A stretch of DNA of 26,602 bases from CAYZAK01 sp964476445 (GCA_964476445.1 CAYZAK010000027.1:1-26602); one strand, 5' to 3'; positions 1 through 8,083 are shown, counted from the stretch's first letter. A program made the numbers and translations. Notes: generated by a model from the sequence alone, not told the origin.

Positions 1-565
1 CATAATGCAGAGCTTCCTGTCCGTTAAAAATCTGCACCCCGGTGGAAATGTCAATATGTAAATCCTGAGCGTAATCGTCATACACCATCCTCTGGCTGAC
101 ATCAATAGTTACTCCCCCTAGACAATCCACAAAATCCTTAAAAGCGTTGTAATCAAACTGAACGTAGTAGTTAATATCCAGATCTTCTTCAAGCAGAGTT
201 TCTATCTCCTCCTTAAATTTAACAAATAACTCTTCCATTGTATTTGTATTGGAAGAATACCGGGAATATACTTCATTCAGTTTCTGGATTCTCTTCCAGG
301 TAATTTCATAGGGTACCGGCATCATTGTATCTCTGGGAATGGCCAGTACATCTATAAATCCAGTCCGGGGTTCATAACTTAAAAGCTGTATAACTTCAGC
401 CCTCCGGGCATAATCAAATTCACTGACTCCAAGTAAAAGAATATTAATTCTGTTATTTTGAATAACCTCTCTTTTAACCGGGCTGAACGCCGTTGCTATA
501 ATAAAAAGCATTCCAAAAACCGGTAAAACCAAAACGGTTAAAAGTATTTTATGTTTTTTACTCAC
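1..565 (-). CDS. LytR-CpsA-Psr (LCP) family protein, C-terminus cut by window edge
   Basis: LCP enzymes transfer undecaprenyl-linked glycopolymers to peptidoglycan or other envelope acceptors, working outside the membrane. The start is a GTG (565-563) overlapping the end of nadD by 8 bp, and the frame stays open to base 1, giving about 188 residues. An N-terminal signal anchor (KKHKILLTVLVLPVFGMLF) is followed by LCP hallmarks in order: NILLLGV, the polyprenyl-phosphate-binding VLAIPRDTMM, then VDCLGGVTIDV and FNGQEALHY. The family's C-terminal part lies beyond the window. The nadD-LCP order is common in bacteria. No separate promoter is visible, so translation is probably coupled to nadD. 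The family assignment is firm; the acceptor and glycan cannot be told from sequence. Confidence 0.88.
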   Translation of the reverse strand, partial: MSKKHKILLTVLVLPVFGMLFIIATAFSPVKREVIQNNRINILLLGVSEFDYARRAEVIQLLSYEPRTGFIDVLAIPRDTMMPVPYEITWKRIQKLNEVYSRYSSNTNTMEELFVKFKEEIETLLEEDLDINYYVQFDYNAFKDFVDCLGGVTIDVSQRMVYDDYAQDLHIDISTGVQIFNGQEALHY

Positions 566-1130
566 TGTAAAGTTTCCCGGATGTTATATATCTTTTTACC
601 CGTCGGGGCACCTTGTCTTTTACATCCTCTCCTTCCCAGAATAATTTACGCAAATTTGAAGAAGAAATTTTGCGTATTTTATTTTCTAAAAATATAGCTC
701 TGCTTTTAATTTCAACCGGGATATTATTTTTTTCTTTTCTCTTACCAATAATTAATACACATAAATTTAAAATTTTTTGCCAATCTTTCCAGGTCCTAAA
801 TTTTTCAGCTTCATCGGTTCCAATAAGCAGATAACAGGTTTCACCGACCTTGTCATATTTAAATTTTCTTATAGTCTCTATTGTGTACCCGGAATGACTG
901 CCTTTTAATTCTATATCTGATAAAAAAAAACCTTTTTTATCCTCAATTAAAAGTTTAACCAAGGTGTACCTTTCCCGGGCATTTAAACCTTCTACTTTCC
1001 GGTGTGGCGGGCGGCGGGCGGGAATCCATATAACTTTATTCGGTTGTACTGCCCGATAAGCGGCCTCGGCTATCTCCAGATGCCCCCGGTGGGGAGGGTC
1101 GAAAATTCCCCCATACAGAATATAGCTCAC
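558..1130 (-). CDS. nadD: Nicotinate-nucleotide adenylyltransferase
   Basis: NadD transfers AMP from ATP to nicotinate mononucleotide, making deamido-NAD in NAD biosynthesis. The 190-residue length is normal for the family. The nucleotidyltransferase signature GGIFDPPHRGH is at residues 7-17, and the second signature ISSSNLR at about 155-161. The start is GTG (1130-1128), sharing four bases (GTGA) with the proA stop, a typical translational-coupling overlap. The downstream LCP gene overlaps its 3' end. It therefore sits inside a proB-proA-nadD-LCP unit. The enzyme call is firm; the GTG start rests on the family's usual N-terminus and on the overlap. Confidence 0.93.
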   Translation of the reverse strand: MSYILYGGIFDPPHRGHLEIAEAAYRAVQPNKVIWIPARRPPHRKVEGLNARERYTLVKLLIEDKKGFFLSDIELKGSHSGYTIETIRKFKYDKVGETCYLLIGTDEAEKFRTWKDWQKILNLCVLIIGKRKEKNNIPVEIKSRAIFLENKIRKISSSNLRKLFWEGEDVKDKVPRRVKRYITSGKLYSE

Positions 1131-2392
1131 TCTCTTATTTGTCCGTTTCCACGAAGCTGATATTTGTAGGAAGTGAGTTCCTTAATTCCCATGGGTCCCC
1201 GGGCATGAAGTTTCTGATTAGAAATTCCTATTTCCGCACCCAAACCCATCTGATTCCCGTCTGTAAATCTCGTAGAAGCATTGCAATACACACAGGAAGA
1301 ATCAACCCGGTTAAAAAACTCATCGGCCACTTTATCATCGTCGGTTATTATAGCATCGGAATGCCTGGATCCATAACGTTCTATATGCCCTACAGCTTCA
1401 TCCATATTATCAACTATCTTAACCGATAACACTAATGACAGATACTCCTCTTTCCAGTCGTCTTCGGAAGCCGGGTTCATATCGTAAAATTCTCTGGAGG
1501 ACTCGTCTCCCCGGAGCTCCACCCCGCTTTTTTCCAGGCGAGCACATACACCGGGTAAAACCCGGGAAGCACTCTTACGGTGAACAAGAAGAGTTTCCAC
1601 CGCATTGCAAACTCCCGGTCTTTGAACCTTGGCGTTTTCAACTATTTTTACCGCTTTTTCTTTATCCGCTTTTTTATCTAAATATATATGACATAACCCC
1701 TTGCCGTGACCTATCACCGGAACCTGACTCATTTTGGAAACAGACTTAATCATCTGTTCGCTGCCCCGGGGTATTATAACATCAATCAGTCCTTTTAAAG
1801 AGACCATAAACTCAACAATTTTACGATCGCTGTCATCAATTATCTGGACGGCCTCGGGATTAATTTTACTTTCCTGGAGGGCCGCTCTTATGTAGTGACC
1901 TATGGCCAGATTTGAATTAAGGGCTTCGGTTCCTCCCCTTAAAATTATTGAATTTGAAGACATAAGACATAACCCGGCTGCATCTCCGGTTACATTGGGC
2001 CGGGACTCGTATATCATTCCCACCACTCCCAGAGGAACCCGTATTTTTTCAATTGTAAGGCCGTTTGGGCGGGTCCTCTCTTCTATGATCTCGCCGATAG
2101 GATCATTCATTCCGGCAACTTCTCTTATCCCGTCAGTCATAGATTGTACTCGTTTCTGGTCTAAAACCAATCGGTCTATTAAAGCATCTGAAAGATTATC
2201 TTCCCTGGCAGCTTCCACGTCTATTTCATTTCTAAAAAGTATATCATCCGCTTTTTTGGCAATGAGACCCGCTATCTTCTCCAGAGCTTCTCTTTTAGCT
2301 TCCGTTGAAACTGTTCTTAAACTGCGGGACGCTATAGCGGCATTCTTTGCCAGATTAAATATTTTTTCTTTTTTATCTACCTGATCGGTCAT
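1127..2392 (-). CDS. proA: Glutamate-5-semialdehyde dehydrogenase (gamma-glutamyl phosphate reductase)
   Basis: ProA reduces gamma-glutamyl phosphate to glutamate-5-semialdehyde with NADPH, the second step of proline synthesis. The 421 residues match the family length. The catalytic cysteine is C262 in QRPGVCNAVETLLV, and the coenzyme-binding segment includes PLGVVGMIYESRPNVT at about 120-135. The start ATG has an AAGGAG Shine-Dalgarno just after the proB stop, 15 bp downstream of that gene. Its TGA stop overlaps the nadD start. ProB and ProA usually act as a complex because the intermediate is labile, which fits their adjacency. Confidence 0.95.
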   Translation of the reverse strand: MTDQVDKKEKIFNLAKNAAIASRSLRTVSTEAKREALEKIAGLIAKKADDILFRNEIDVEAAREDNLSDALIDRLVLDQKRVQSMTDGIREVAGMNDPIGEIIEERTRPNGLTIEKIRVPLGVVGMIYESRPNVTGDAAGLCLMSSNSIILRGGTEALNSNLAIGHYIRAALQESKINPEAVQIIDDSDRKIVEFMVSLKGLIDVIIPRGSEQMIKSVSKMSQVPVIGHGKGLCHIYLDKKADKEKAVKIVENAKVQRPGVCNAVETLLVHRKSASRVLPGVCARLEKSGVELRGDESSREFYDMNPASEDDWKEEYLSLVLSVKIVDNMDEAVGHIERYGSRHSDAIITDDDKVADEFFNRVDSSCVYCNASTRFTDGNQMGLGAEIGISNQKLHARGPMGIKELTSYKYQLRGNGQIRE

Positions 2393-2407
2393 TTTACTCT
2401 CCTTAAT

Positions 2408-3490
2408 TTACAGTAATTTTACCAGATTATCCTTATGGATTAATTCATCATAATCCCTGTAACCTAAAATACTCTTGATCTGTCTGCTGGTTTTACCCAT
2501 AATTTTTTTTACTTCTCCGGATGAGTAGTTTACCAGCCCCCGGGCAATCTCTTTTCCGGCCGGATTCAAACAGCTCACCGAATTCCCCTCTTTAAATTTC
2601 CCCTCCAAACCGGTAACTCCCACAGGCAAAAGACTGGCGTCCCGATTTAAAACGGCAGAAACCGCCCCTCCATCAAGAACTACCTTTCCCGAAGGATTAA
2701 GACCGTAAGCTATCCATCTTTTCTTTTGAGATACCCCGCATTTCTGGCCGGTAAATACCGTCCCCGGGTTTTCTCCGGCCACAATTTTCTTAAGATTTCC
2801 TTTTTTCCGGCCGTTTACTATATAAGTATCAACCCCGCACATTTTAGTAACTATCCGAGCTGCTTTTAATTTTGTTTTCATTCCCCCAACGCTAAAATCC
2901 GACTTACCTCCGCCCGCCAGTTGTTCAATACGGGAAGTAATACTATCAATTTTTTTTATGATTTTCTTATCTTCATCCAAAAACCCGGACACGTTAGTCA
3001 TCATAACCAGCATATCAGCGTCTACCTTAGAAGCTACTACTGCTGCTAAACTGTCATTGTCACCAAACTTTATCTCATCCACCGCAACAGTGTCATTTTC
3101 ATTTATAACGGGTACGACATCCATTTTTAAAAGGGTAAATAAAGTATTCCTGATATTGAGATAACTTTTCCGGCGGGCCAAATCCTGAGCGGTTAAAAGA
3201 ATCTGCCCTACAGTACGGTTTTGATAATGAAAATATTTTTTAAATATATTTATGAGATCTACCTGACCCACACTGGCGGCAGCCTGTTTTTCCCTTAACG
3301 ATAAATCTCCCGGATTACGGTTTACGGTTCCGCAACCCGATCCTACGGCTCCGGAAGAAACTATTATTACCTCCCAGCCAAAATCCAGCACCTCGCCAAT
3401 TTCTTCAACCAGACACTTAACATTCTTTTCATCCAGAAGGCCTTTTTTCCGAGTAAGAAGTTTAGTGCCTAACTTAACAACTATTCTCAA
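2408..3490 (-). CDS. proB: Glutamate 5-kinase with C-terminal PUA domain
   Basis: ProB phosphorylates glutamate at the gamma carboxyl, the first and usually proline-inhibited step of proline synthesis. The 360 residues split into an amino-acid-kinase domain (about 1-255; MRIVVKLGTKLL at the start, VVSSGAVGSG-like loop, INENDTVAVDEIKFGDND) and a C-terminal PUA domain (about 270-350), as in the long bacterial form. The start is probably TTG at 3490-3488: a GGGAG Shine-Dalgarno lies 9 nt upstream, and MRIVVKLGTK is the expected N-terminus. The nearby ATG is out of frame. A terminator separates it from rpmA, so proBA may have its own promoter; none is convincing. Confidence 0.94.
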   Translation of the reverse strand: MRIVVKLGTKLLTRKKGLLDEKNVKCLVEEIGEVLDFGWEVIIVSSGAVGSGCGTVNRNPGDLSLREKQAAASVGQVDLINIFKKYFHYQNRTVGQILLTAQDLARRKSYLNIRNTLFTLLKMDVVPVINENDTVAVDEIKFGDNDSLAAVVASKVDADMLVMMTNVSGFLDEDKKIIKKIDSITSRIEQLAGGGKSDFSVGGMKTKLKAARIVTKMCGVDTYIVNGRKKGNLKKIVAGENPGTVFTGQKCGVSQKKRWIAYGLNPSGKVVLDGGAVSAVLNRDASLLPVGVTGLEGKFKEGNSVSCLNPAGKEIARGLVNYSSGEVKKIMGKTSRQIKSILGYRDYDELIHKDNLVKLL

Positions 3491-3515
3491 ATTTCATTTC
3501 TCCCGATTGTCTAAA

Positions 3516-3554
3516 TTAAAAAAGAATGGAAACCGTATTATAGAATCCATTCTT
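3516..3554 (-). terminator. Rho-independent terminator after rpmA
   Basis: A perfect 9-bp inverted repeat (AAGAATGGA at 3522-3530 with TCCATTCTT at 3546-3554) is followed on the minus strand by a run of T residues and AATTT. It lies between the rpmA stop and the proB start and should end the PPC-rplU-rpmA transcript. The loop contains TATAAT on the minus strand (3537-3542), which could serve as a -10 element for proBA, but no good -35 box is present. Confidence 0.85.
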
Positions 3555-3601
3555 AATGCTCTAATATGTAACCCGGTATAATACTGTACTTATATTCAGG
3601 T

Positions 3602-3856
3602 TCAGGCCGGTATAATATTTATTACCTTCTTTCTTTTACCTTTCCGGGCAAATTCCACTTTCCCGTCTTTTTTGGCAAAAAGCGTATCGTCTTTGCCTCT
3701 CCCTACATAAACACCGGGATGGTATTTAGTACCCCGCTGACGGACAATTATACTACCTGCAGTGACAAATTCACCGCCAAAAGCTTTGATGCCCAGCCTC
3801 CGGCCGGCACTATCTCTTGAGTTTTCTACTGATCCCTGTCCTTTTTTATGGGCCAT
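3602..3856 (-). CDS. rpmA: 50S ribosomal protein L27
   Basis: L27 is a large-subunit protein whose N-terminus reaches the peptidyl-transferase centre. The 84 residues start MAHKKGQGSVENSRDS and include the conserved GRRLGIKAFGGEFV and RQRGTKYHPG segments. It lacks the N-terminal extension that Firmicutes cleave off with a dedicated protease, so it is of the ordinary Gram-negative type. A GAGGAG Shine-Dalgarno lies inside the last codons of rplU, only one base separating the two genes. A terminator follows. In many genomes obgE comes next, but here it does not. Confidence 0.97.
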   Translation of the reverse strand: MAHKKGQGSVENSRDSAGRRLGIKAFGGEFVTAGSIIVRQRGTKYHPGVYVGRGKDDTLFAKKDGKVEFARKGKRKKVINIIPA

Positions 3857-3857
3857 T

Positions 3858-4169
3858 TTATTTTATCTCCTCTACTTTTACTTTGGTAAATTTCTGTCTG
3901 TGTCCTACTTTCCTGGCATATCCTTTGCGTCGCTTCTTTTTAAAATTTATAACTTTAGGTCCTTTGACCATATCTTTTACGGTTCCCCGGACCTTTTTTC
4001 CCTTAAGATAAGGTTTTCCGATATTTACATTATCTTCATTTTTTATCATAAGTACTTTATCCCAGGTATATCTTTTGCCTTTTTCCAGTCCTAAATCATC
4101 AACTAATATTAAATCCCCTTCAGAAACCAGCTCCTGATTTCTACCGTTGTCTACTACTGCATATTTCAT
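3858..4169 (-). CDS. rplU: 50S ribosomal protein L21
   Basis: L21 binds 23S rRNA and L20 in the large subunit. The 103 residues begin MKYAVVDNGRNQELVSEGD and end with the basic KRRKGYARKVGHRQKFTKVKVEEI region typical of L21. The usual GGKQY motif near the N-terminus is here DNGRNQE, a moderate divergence. Its ATG shares four bases (ATGA) with the stop of the upstream PPC-domain gene, so its translation appears coupled to that gene, and rpmA follows at once. Confidence 0.96.
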   Translation of the reverse strand: MKYAVVDNGRNQELVSEGDLILVDDLGLEKGKRYTWDKVLMIKNEDNVNIGKPYLKGKKVRGTVKDMVKGPKVINFKKKRRKGYARKVGHRQKFTKVKVEEIK

Positions 4170-4585
4170 AATTTTAATCCTTCTAATCCTGTCTGTTCTT
4201 CCATCTTACGGGTAACCTTCATATCCGAAAGATAAATAAATACCTCTCCTGTTCCGTGGACCTTTGCTTCCTGCACGTGTCCCCCGCAGGTCTTCCCATC
4301 GTCATCGGCAAGGGAAACATGAAGATGGGTGTAAAACCCTCTGTCATTATTTATAATATTTCCTGTAAGGGATACTATCTCCCGGGGAGAAATAAAAATA
4401 TTCTCTTTATACTCCCCTTTTCCTATAAAATAACCTAATTTAACATCCTGCATCATACCCGCGGCATTTAAAAGTATACCCAGGTTGCTGCCGGCTTTTT
4501 TAAACGATTCTTCTAATCCGCTCACCAAATATTCGCCTTCATATAGTCTTACCGCAAGAATATTTTTTTCTATTTTATAATCCAT
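4166..4585 (-). CDS. PPC (DUF296) domain protein, DNA-binding-like
   Basis: The 139-residue protein is a single PPC/DUF296 domain. This trimeric fold is found alone in bacteria and fused to AT-hooks in plants, and its bacterial role is not well defined. Visible features are the early strand motif FKKAGSNLGILLNAAGMMQD, a central SLTGNI, and the conserved HLHVSLADDDGKTCGGHV, whose histidines could bind metal. No AT-hook is present. It is the first gene of a unit with rplU and rpmA and overlaps rplU by four bases. There is no Shine-Dalgarno; a sigma-70-like promoter ends so close that the mRNA leader would be only about 8 nt. The family is clear, the function is not. Confidence 0.82.
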   Translation of the reverse strand: MDYKIEKNILAVRLYEGEYLVSGLEESFKKAGSNLGILLNAAGMMQDVKLGYFIGKGEYKENIFISPREIVSLTGNIINNDRGFYTHLHVSLADDDGKTCGGHVQEAKVHGTGEVFIYLSDMKVTRKMEEQTGLEGLKL

Positions 4586-4599
4586 AATTGTTGATACTT

Positions 4600-4628
4600 A
4601 TACTATAAAAATTTAAATTAATTGTCAA
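4600..4628 (-). promoter_or_regulatory. Sigma-70-like promoter of the PPC-rplU-rpmA unit
   Basis: TTGACA (minus strand, 4623-4628), a 17-bp spacer and TAGTAT (4600-4605). The predicted transcription start near 4593 leaves only about 8 nt before the ATG at 4585, with no Shine-Dalgarno. It diverges from the nfo promoter; the two -35 boxes are 32 bp apart. Confidence 0.7.
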
Positions 4629-4660
4629 AATGAAGTTTCGCTCACAAATTGTCTTTTTAT

Positions 4661-4689
4661 TTGACAAACCCGCCGAATTTTTATATTTA
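4661..4689 (+). promoter_or_regulatory. Sigma-70-like promoter of nfo
   Basis: TTGACA (4661-4666) is followed after 17 bp by TATTTA (4684-4689); TATATT at 4682-4687 with a 15-bp spacer is an alternative. Either places the transcription start within about two bases of the ATG at 4696, so the mRNA is predicted to be leaderless. Confidence 0.65.
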
Positions 4690-4695
4690 AAATTT

Positions 4696-5511
4696 ATGAG
4701 GATTGGAGCGCACTGTTCAATAAGCGGAGGTTTTAGCCGGTCGGTTGCCAGAATTCTTAAAGCCGGAGGCAATACCCTCCAGATATTTTCAGGGAATCCC
4801 AGAGGCTGGAAAAAAACCGGATTAGATGACCGGGAAGTGAAAAAATTTATAAATTTAAGAAAAGAAAAAAAAGTTTTCCCCCTGGTAGTACATACCCCCT
4901 ATGTAATAAATATCGCCTCGTCTAAAAAAACGCTCAGGAAAAAATCCATTACGGCCCTTAAAAACGAATTAAAAAGAGCCTCCTGTCTTAAAGCTGATTT
5001 TCTGGTGCATCATCCCGGTAACTCAGGCACGGAAACCAGAGAAAACGGGAACCGAAGGGTAGTAAATTCCTTAAAAAAAATCTTAAATTACGGGTCTTAC
5101 CACACCCGGCTTCTTTTAGAAAATACCGCCGGACAGGGAAACTCCCTGGGAGTGGATTTTGACAATTTATTTAAAATTAGAAAAAAACTTCAAAACCGGA
5201 TAGGTTTCTGTATAGATACGTCCCACGCTTACCAGGCCGGATACACAATGGGGGACGTTCTAAATCATAAAATCAGTAAATTCACCAGAGTTATCCATGT
5301 AAACGACAGTAAAAAAGAATTTGGACAGAATATCGACCGTCACGCCCACATAGGACAGGGTACCATAGGCCTAAAAAATTTTAAAAAAATACTAACCTAT
5401 TACGGATGGAAAAAAAAACCTTTTATACTGGAAACTCCGAAAGAAAACAATATGGATTTTAAAAATATTAATACCCTTCAAAAATTATCCAAACATCAGT
5501 CCAGCTTGTAA
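4696..5511 (+). CDS. nfo: Endonuclease IV (AP endonuclease)
   Basis: Endonuclease IV cuts DNA 5' to abasic sites and removes blocked 3' ends in base-excision repair, using a trinuclear zinc site in a TIM barrel. Starting at 4696 the protein has 271 residues, close to the family norm, and begins MRIGAHCSISGG. Family motifs follow in order: LVHHPGNSG, LLENTAGQGNSLG, CIDTSHAYQAGY, HVNDSKKEFGQNIDRHAHIG and FILETP. An in-frame ATG at 4630 would add 22 residues unlike the family and lies upstream of the promoter, so I reject it. There is no Shine-Dalgarno. Its last 16 bases overlap the 3' end of the convergent cupin gene. Confidence 0.95.
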   Translation: MRIGAHCSISGGFSRSVARILKAGGNTLQIFSGNPRGWKKTGLDDREVKKFINLRKEKKVFPLVVHTPYVINIASSKKTLRKKSITALKNELKRASCLKADFLVHHPGNSGTETRENGNRRVVNSLKKILNYGSYHTRLLLENTAGQGNSLGVDFDNLFKIRKKLQNRIGFCIDTSHAYQAGYTMGDVLNHKISKFTRVIHVNDSKKEFGQNIDRHAHIGQGTIGLKNFKKILTYYGWKKKPFILETPKENNMDFKNINTLQKLSKHQSSL

Positions 5512-5768
5512 TGTTTCTTGATATCTTTTTCTATATCCCATACGCAATCCATCCCCGCCGGGAAAGTGACAAAATCGCCTTCGCCGAATTCCACTTCCTC
5601 GCCGTCATCGGTTTTAACCGTGGCCTTCCCTTCTAAAATCAGGCACTGTTCCCGGGAACCGTAGCTCCAGTCAAAAGTGGATTTTTCCTTTTCCCATATA
5701 GACCAGTCCCGAATACATTTATCTTCTATCTCTCCTTTGCTTAACTGCTCTACTTTTACTTTAGACAT
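5496..5768 (-). CDS. Small cupin-domain protein (cupin_3/DUF861-like)
   Basis: A 90-residue single cupin barrel of the cupin_3 (DUF861) type, related in fold to ureidoglycine aminohydrolase domains. The core reads WSYGSREQCLILEGKATV, then GEEVEFGEGDFVTFPAGMDCVWDI. Compared with metal-binding cupins the His-x-His pair is replaced (residues near REQC), so it may not bind metal in the usual way. A strong GGAGG Shine-Dalgarno precedes the ATG. It follows trkA by 85 bp and converges with nfo, overlapping it by 16 bp. No substrate can be inferred. Confidence 0.8.
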   Translation of the reverse strand: MSKVKVEQLSKGEIEDKCIRDWSIWEKEKSTFDWSYGSREQCLILEGKATVKTDDGEEVEFGEGDFVTFPAGMDCVWDIEKDIKKHYKLD

Positions 5769-5853
5769 TGTGAGTACCTCCGTATGCCTTTTACCTTTTT
5801 AATTACCCCTGAACTAATTTTAAAAACTTTAAGTTATTTATTTAAATTTCGAG

Positions 5854-6525
5854 CTATTTCATCAAATAGGCGGCGGTATCGTTTACCTTTTCCGGTTTAG
5901 TAATGACAAAGATGTTAGAATCCCCCTCAATTTTGGTGTTTCCCCGGGGTATTTTATACTCGTTGGTATCTTTATCGAATATACCCGCTATTATACTCTC
6001 TACCGGCATTTTTTTATTTGAAGCTATCCGGGAAACACTCTTTCCCGCTATTTTGGCATCCTTGGGAATATTTATCAAAAATACTTCTACGGCTCCGTTA
6101 CCCAGACGGGCCACCTTTCTTACGGCCGGTTTTTCTATCTGCTGCATGACATCATCAACCAGCCGGTCGGCCATATTAAGGATACGGGTCGCCCCTGTGG
6201 TCCTGTAGGCTTCAAAATAACTCTTACTCCTCATTAAAACTATTATCTCAGGCACCGAAGAACTCCTGGCTAAAGAGGTTATGGCTAAATTCACATCGTC
6301 CTTTCGGATAGTCGAAATTACAGCATCCGTCTTATCCAGACCTGCCTCTTTTAATACGTTTATCCGGGTGGCGTTGCCCATTATTGTCTCTATCCCAAAA
6401 GACGCGTAGAGTGCGTCGCAGGCGTCCTTGGACTGGTCCACAACCACCACATCATTTTTAGAAAGAGTTAGTTTTTCAACCAGCGCCGTTCCTAAAGAAC
6501 CTCCTCCCGCTATTATAATATGCAT
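5854..6525 (-). CDS. trkA: Trk potassium uptake regulatory subunit (RCK protein)
   Basis: TrkA is the cytoplasmic NAD(H)-binding gating subunit of the Trk potassium transporter. The 223 residues hold one RCK_N domain (HIIIAGGGSLG dinucleotide loop at the N-terminus, VVVVDQ acidic residue after strand 2, GNATRINVLKEAGL) and one RCK_C domain (about 135-220, AKIAGKSVSRIA, IPRGNTKIEGDSNIFVIT). This is the single-unit type, not the duplicated E. coli form. AAGGAGG precedes the ATG. It lies 18 bp downstream of trkH, its membrane partner. Confidence 0.93.
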   Translation of the reverse strand: MHIIIAGGGSLGTALVEKLTLSKNDVVVVDQSKDACDALYASFGIETIMGNATRINVLKEAGLDKTDAVISTIRKDDVNLAITSLARSSSVPEIIVLMRSKSYFEAYRTTGATRILNMADRLVDDVMQQIEKPAVRKVARLGNGAVEVFLINIPKDAKIAGKSVSRIASNKKMPVESIIAGIFDKDTNEYKIPRGNTKIEGDSNIFVITKPEKVNDTAAYLMK

Positions 6526-6543
6526 CTTATAATATCCTCCTTT

Positions 6544-8076
6544 TTATTTATAAAATTTTCCGCTGAACAATATAATTACCGGAATTATTTCCAGCCTTCC
6601 GGCCAACATCCCTACTATATAGGTAACCTTTACCGCTGGATGAAGGGCTATCATCTCCTCCACTGATATATAACTCGGCCCCACATTTCCAAGGGCCGAA
6701 AACATTCCCGAAAAACTCGCCCACCCCGAAAGATCCGAGAAAAATGCCGTTATTCCTCCCCCCACAACCAAAAATACAAGCCACATAAAAAATATTACCA
6801 CTATTCTCCGTATTTCATCGTTTTTTATAATTTTGTTTTTAATGGTTACCGGCACCTGGGCCAGATAGCTGGTATTTAGTTTAAACAACCGGGATTTAAC
6901 AGTTTTAAAAAGAGTTACCACCCTTATGATTTTAAACCCTCCGCTGGTGGATCCCGAGCAGCCTCCTACAACCATAAAGACCAAGAAAATCTGCCTGGCG
7001 AACGGGGTAAAGTAAGCGGAGCTCAAATTTCCTCTTATTAGGTACCCGGTATTGGAAACTAAAGCCGTCACCTGGAAAGCGGTATCTTTTACATTATAAA
7101 GTATACCTTTAAGCCCAGTGTATACCTGCTCTCCGGCATGATAACCGATACCGTTTCTTAGGGCGTAACTTAAAAATATTAACCCGGTTCCCCCCAGTAT
7201 AATCATAAGATAAGTCCGGGCCTCGGTATCCTCCCACAGGGATTTAATATTGCCCGAAAATATATTGAAATGAATAAAAAAATTCAGCCCCCCCATAAAC
7301 ATAAATACCATATATACCAGCTCTATATAATTGAAATTGGCAAAACCGGCCTGGCGGTAATGTAAAATCGAACTGTCATATATCGAAAACCCTCCTGTGG
7401 ACAAAGTAGTAAAAGTATGGGTGAGGGCATCAAAAAAACCAACCCCCAAAAATAAAAGCACCGCAATCTGGGCTATACTTAAAAAAATGTATAACATCCA
7501 GAAAGTTTTAACCGTGTTGTATATACCCGGATGGGGCTGACTGGAAGATATCTTGTGGGATTCGGCCGAAAACAATTTACTGGCCGCCGCTCCCCCTTTA
7601 AACCCTATAAATATAAACATGCTCAAAATTCCCAGCCCCCCCACCCACTGGGTAAACGCCCGCCAGAAAAGAATTGATCGGGGCATAGTATCCAGCCCCG
7701 TAAGTAAAGTTATTCCCGTAGTGGTAAACCCGCTCATGGTTTCAAAAACCGCGTTCAAATAAGGTATATCCAAAATTACCACATAAGGGTACGCCCCTAT
7801 TACCGAATACATGACCCAGCCAAGGGCGCATATAGCCATGGTGTCTTTCAGCCGCATATCGTGACGCGCAGTTATTTTTCGTATTATTATACCAACCACA
7901 ATTGTAAAAACTCCGGGAAATAAAAAAGCTTTAACTAAATTATCGGCCATTGTGATTTCACCGTATAATAATCCCACGAAAAAAGGAATCATCAAGAGCC
8001 CCCCGCAGACCATGGACAGGGTGGCTAGATAAGCGGCTATCACCGAGAGACGTCGTCTGGTATATTGTTTAATCAT
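6544..8076 (-). CDS. trkH: Trk potassium uptake channel subunit
   Basis: TrkH forms the potassium-conducting pore in the inner membrane. The 510 residues contain the four P-loop repeats of the SKT family, with filter glycines in MSGFTTTGIT, TTLSTGGFS, LVSNTGYL and ALGNVGPS, plus the conserved GGCSGSTSGGFKIIR loop. About ten hydrophobic segments are apparent, starting with AAYLATLSMVCGGLLMIPFF. It is paired with trkA directly downstream. The start has no Shine-Dalgarno; instead a promoter -10 ends 7 nt before the ATG, predicting a leaderless message. Confidence 0.95.
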   Translation of the reverse strand: MIKQYTRRRLSVIAAYLATLSMVCGGLLMIPFFVGLLYGEITMADNLVKAFLFPGVFTIVVGIIIRKITARHDMRLKDTMAICALGWVMYSVIGAYPYVVILDIPYLNAVFETMSGFTTTGITLLTGLDTMPRSILFWRAFTQWVGGLGILSMFIFIGFKGGAAASKLFSAESHKISSSQPHPGIYNTVKTFWMLYIFLSIAQIAVLLFLGVGFFDALTHTFTTLSTGGFSIYDSSILHYRQAGFANFNYIELVYMVFMFMGGLNFFIHFNIFSGNIKSLWEDTEARTYLMIILGGTGLIFLSYALRNGIGYHAGEQVYTGLKGILYNVKDTAFQVTALVSNTGYLIRGNLSSAYFTPFARQIFLVFMVVGGCSGSTSGGFKIIRVVTLFKTVKSRLFKLNTSYLAQVPVTIKNKIIKNDEIRRIVVIFFMWLVFLVVGGGITAFFSDLSGWASFSGMFSALGNVGPSYISVEEMIALHPAVKVTYIVGMLAGRLEIIPVIILFSGKFYK

Positions 8077-8083
8077 GGTTTAA

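Noticed and set aside
1139..2384. Three antisense ORFs of 96-160 codons opposite proA
   Set aside because: They lie wholly within proA and have no recognisable domain.
4630..4695. Longer nfo start adding 22 residues
   Set aside because: The added residues are unlike endonuclease IV, the ATG lies upstream of the nfo promoter, and MRIGAHCSIS is the standard N-terminus.
6548..6784. 78-codon ORF in another frame of trkH
   Set aside because: It lies inside the trkH coding sequence, is Gly-rich and has no features of its own.
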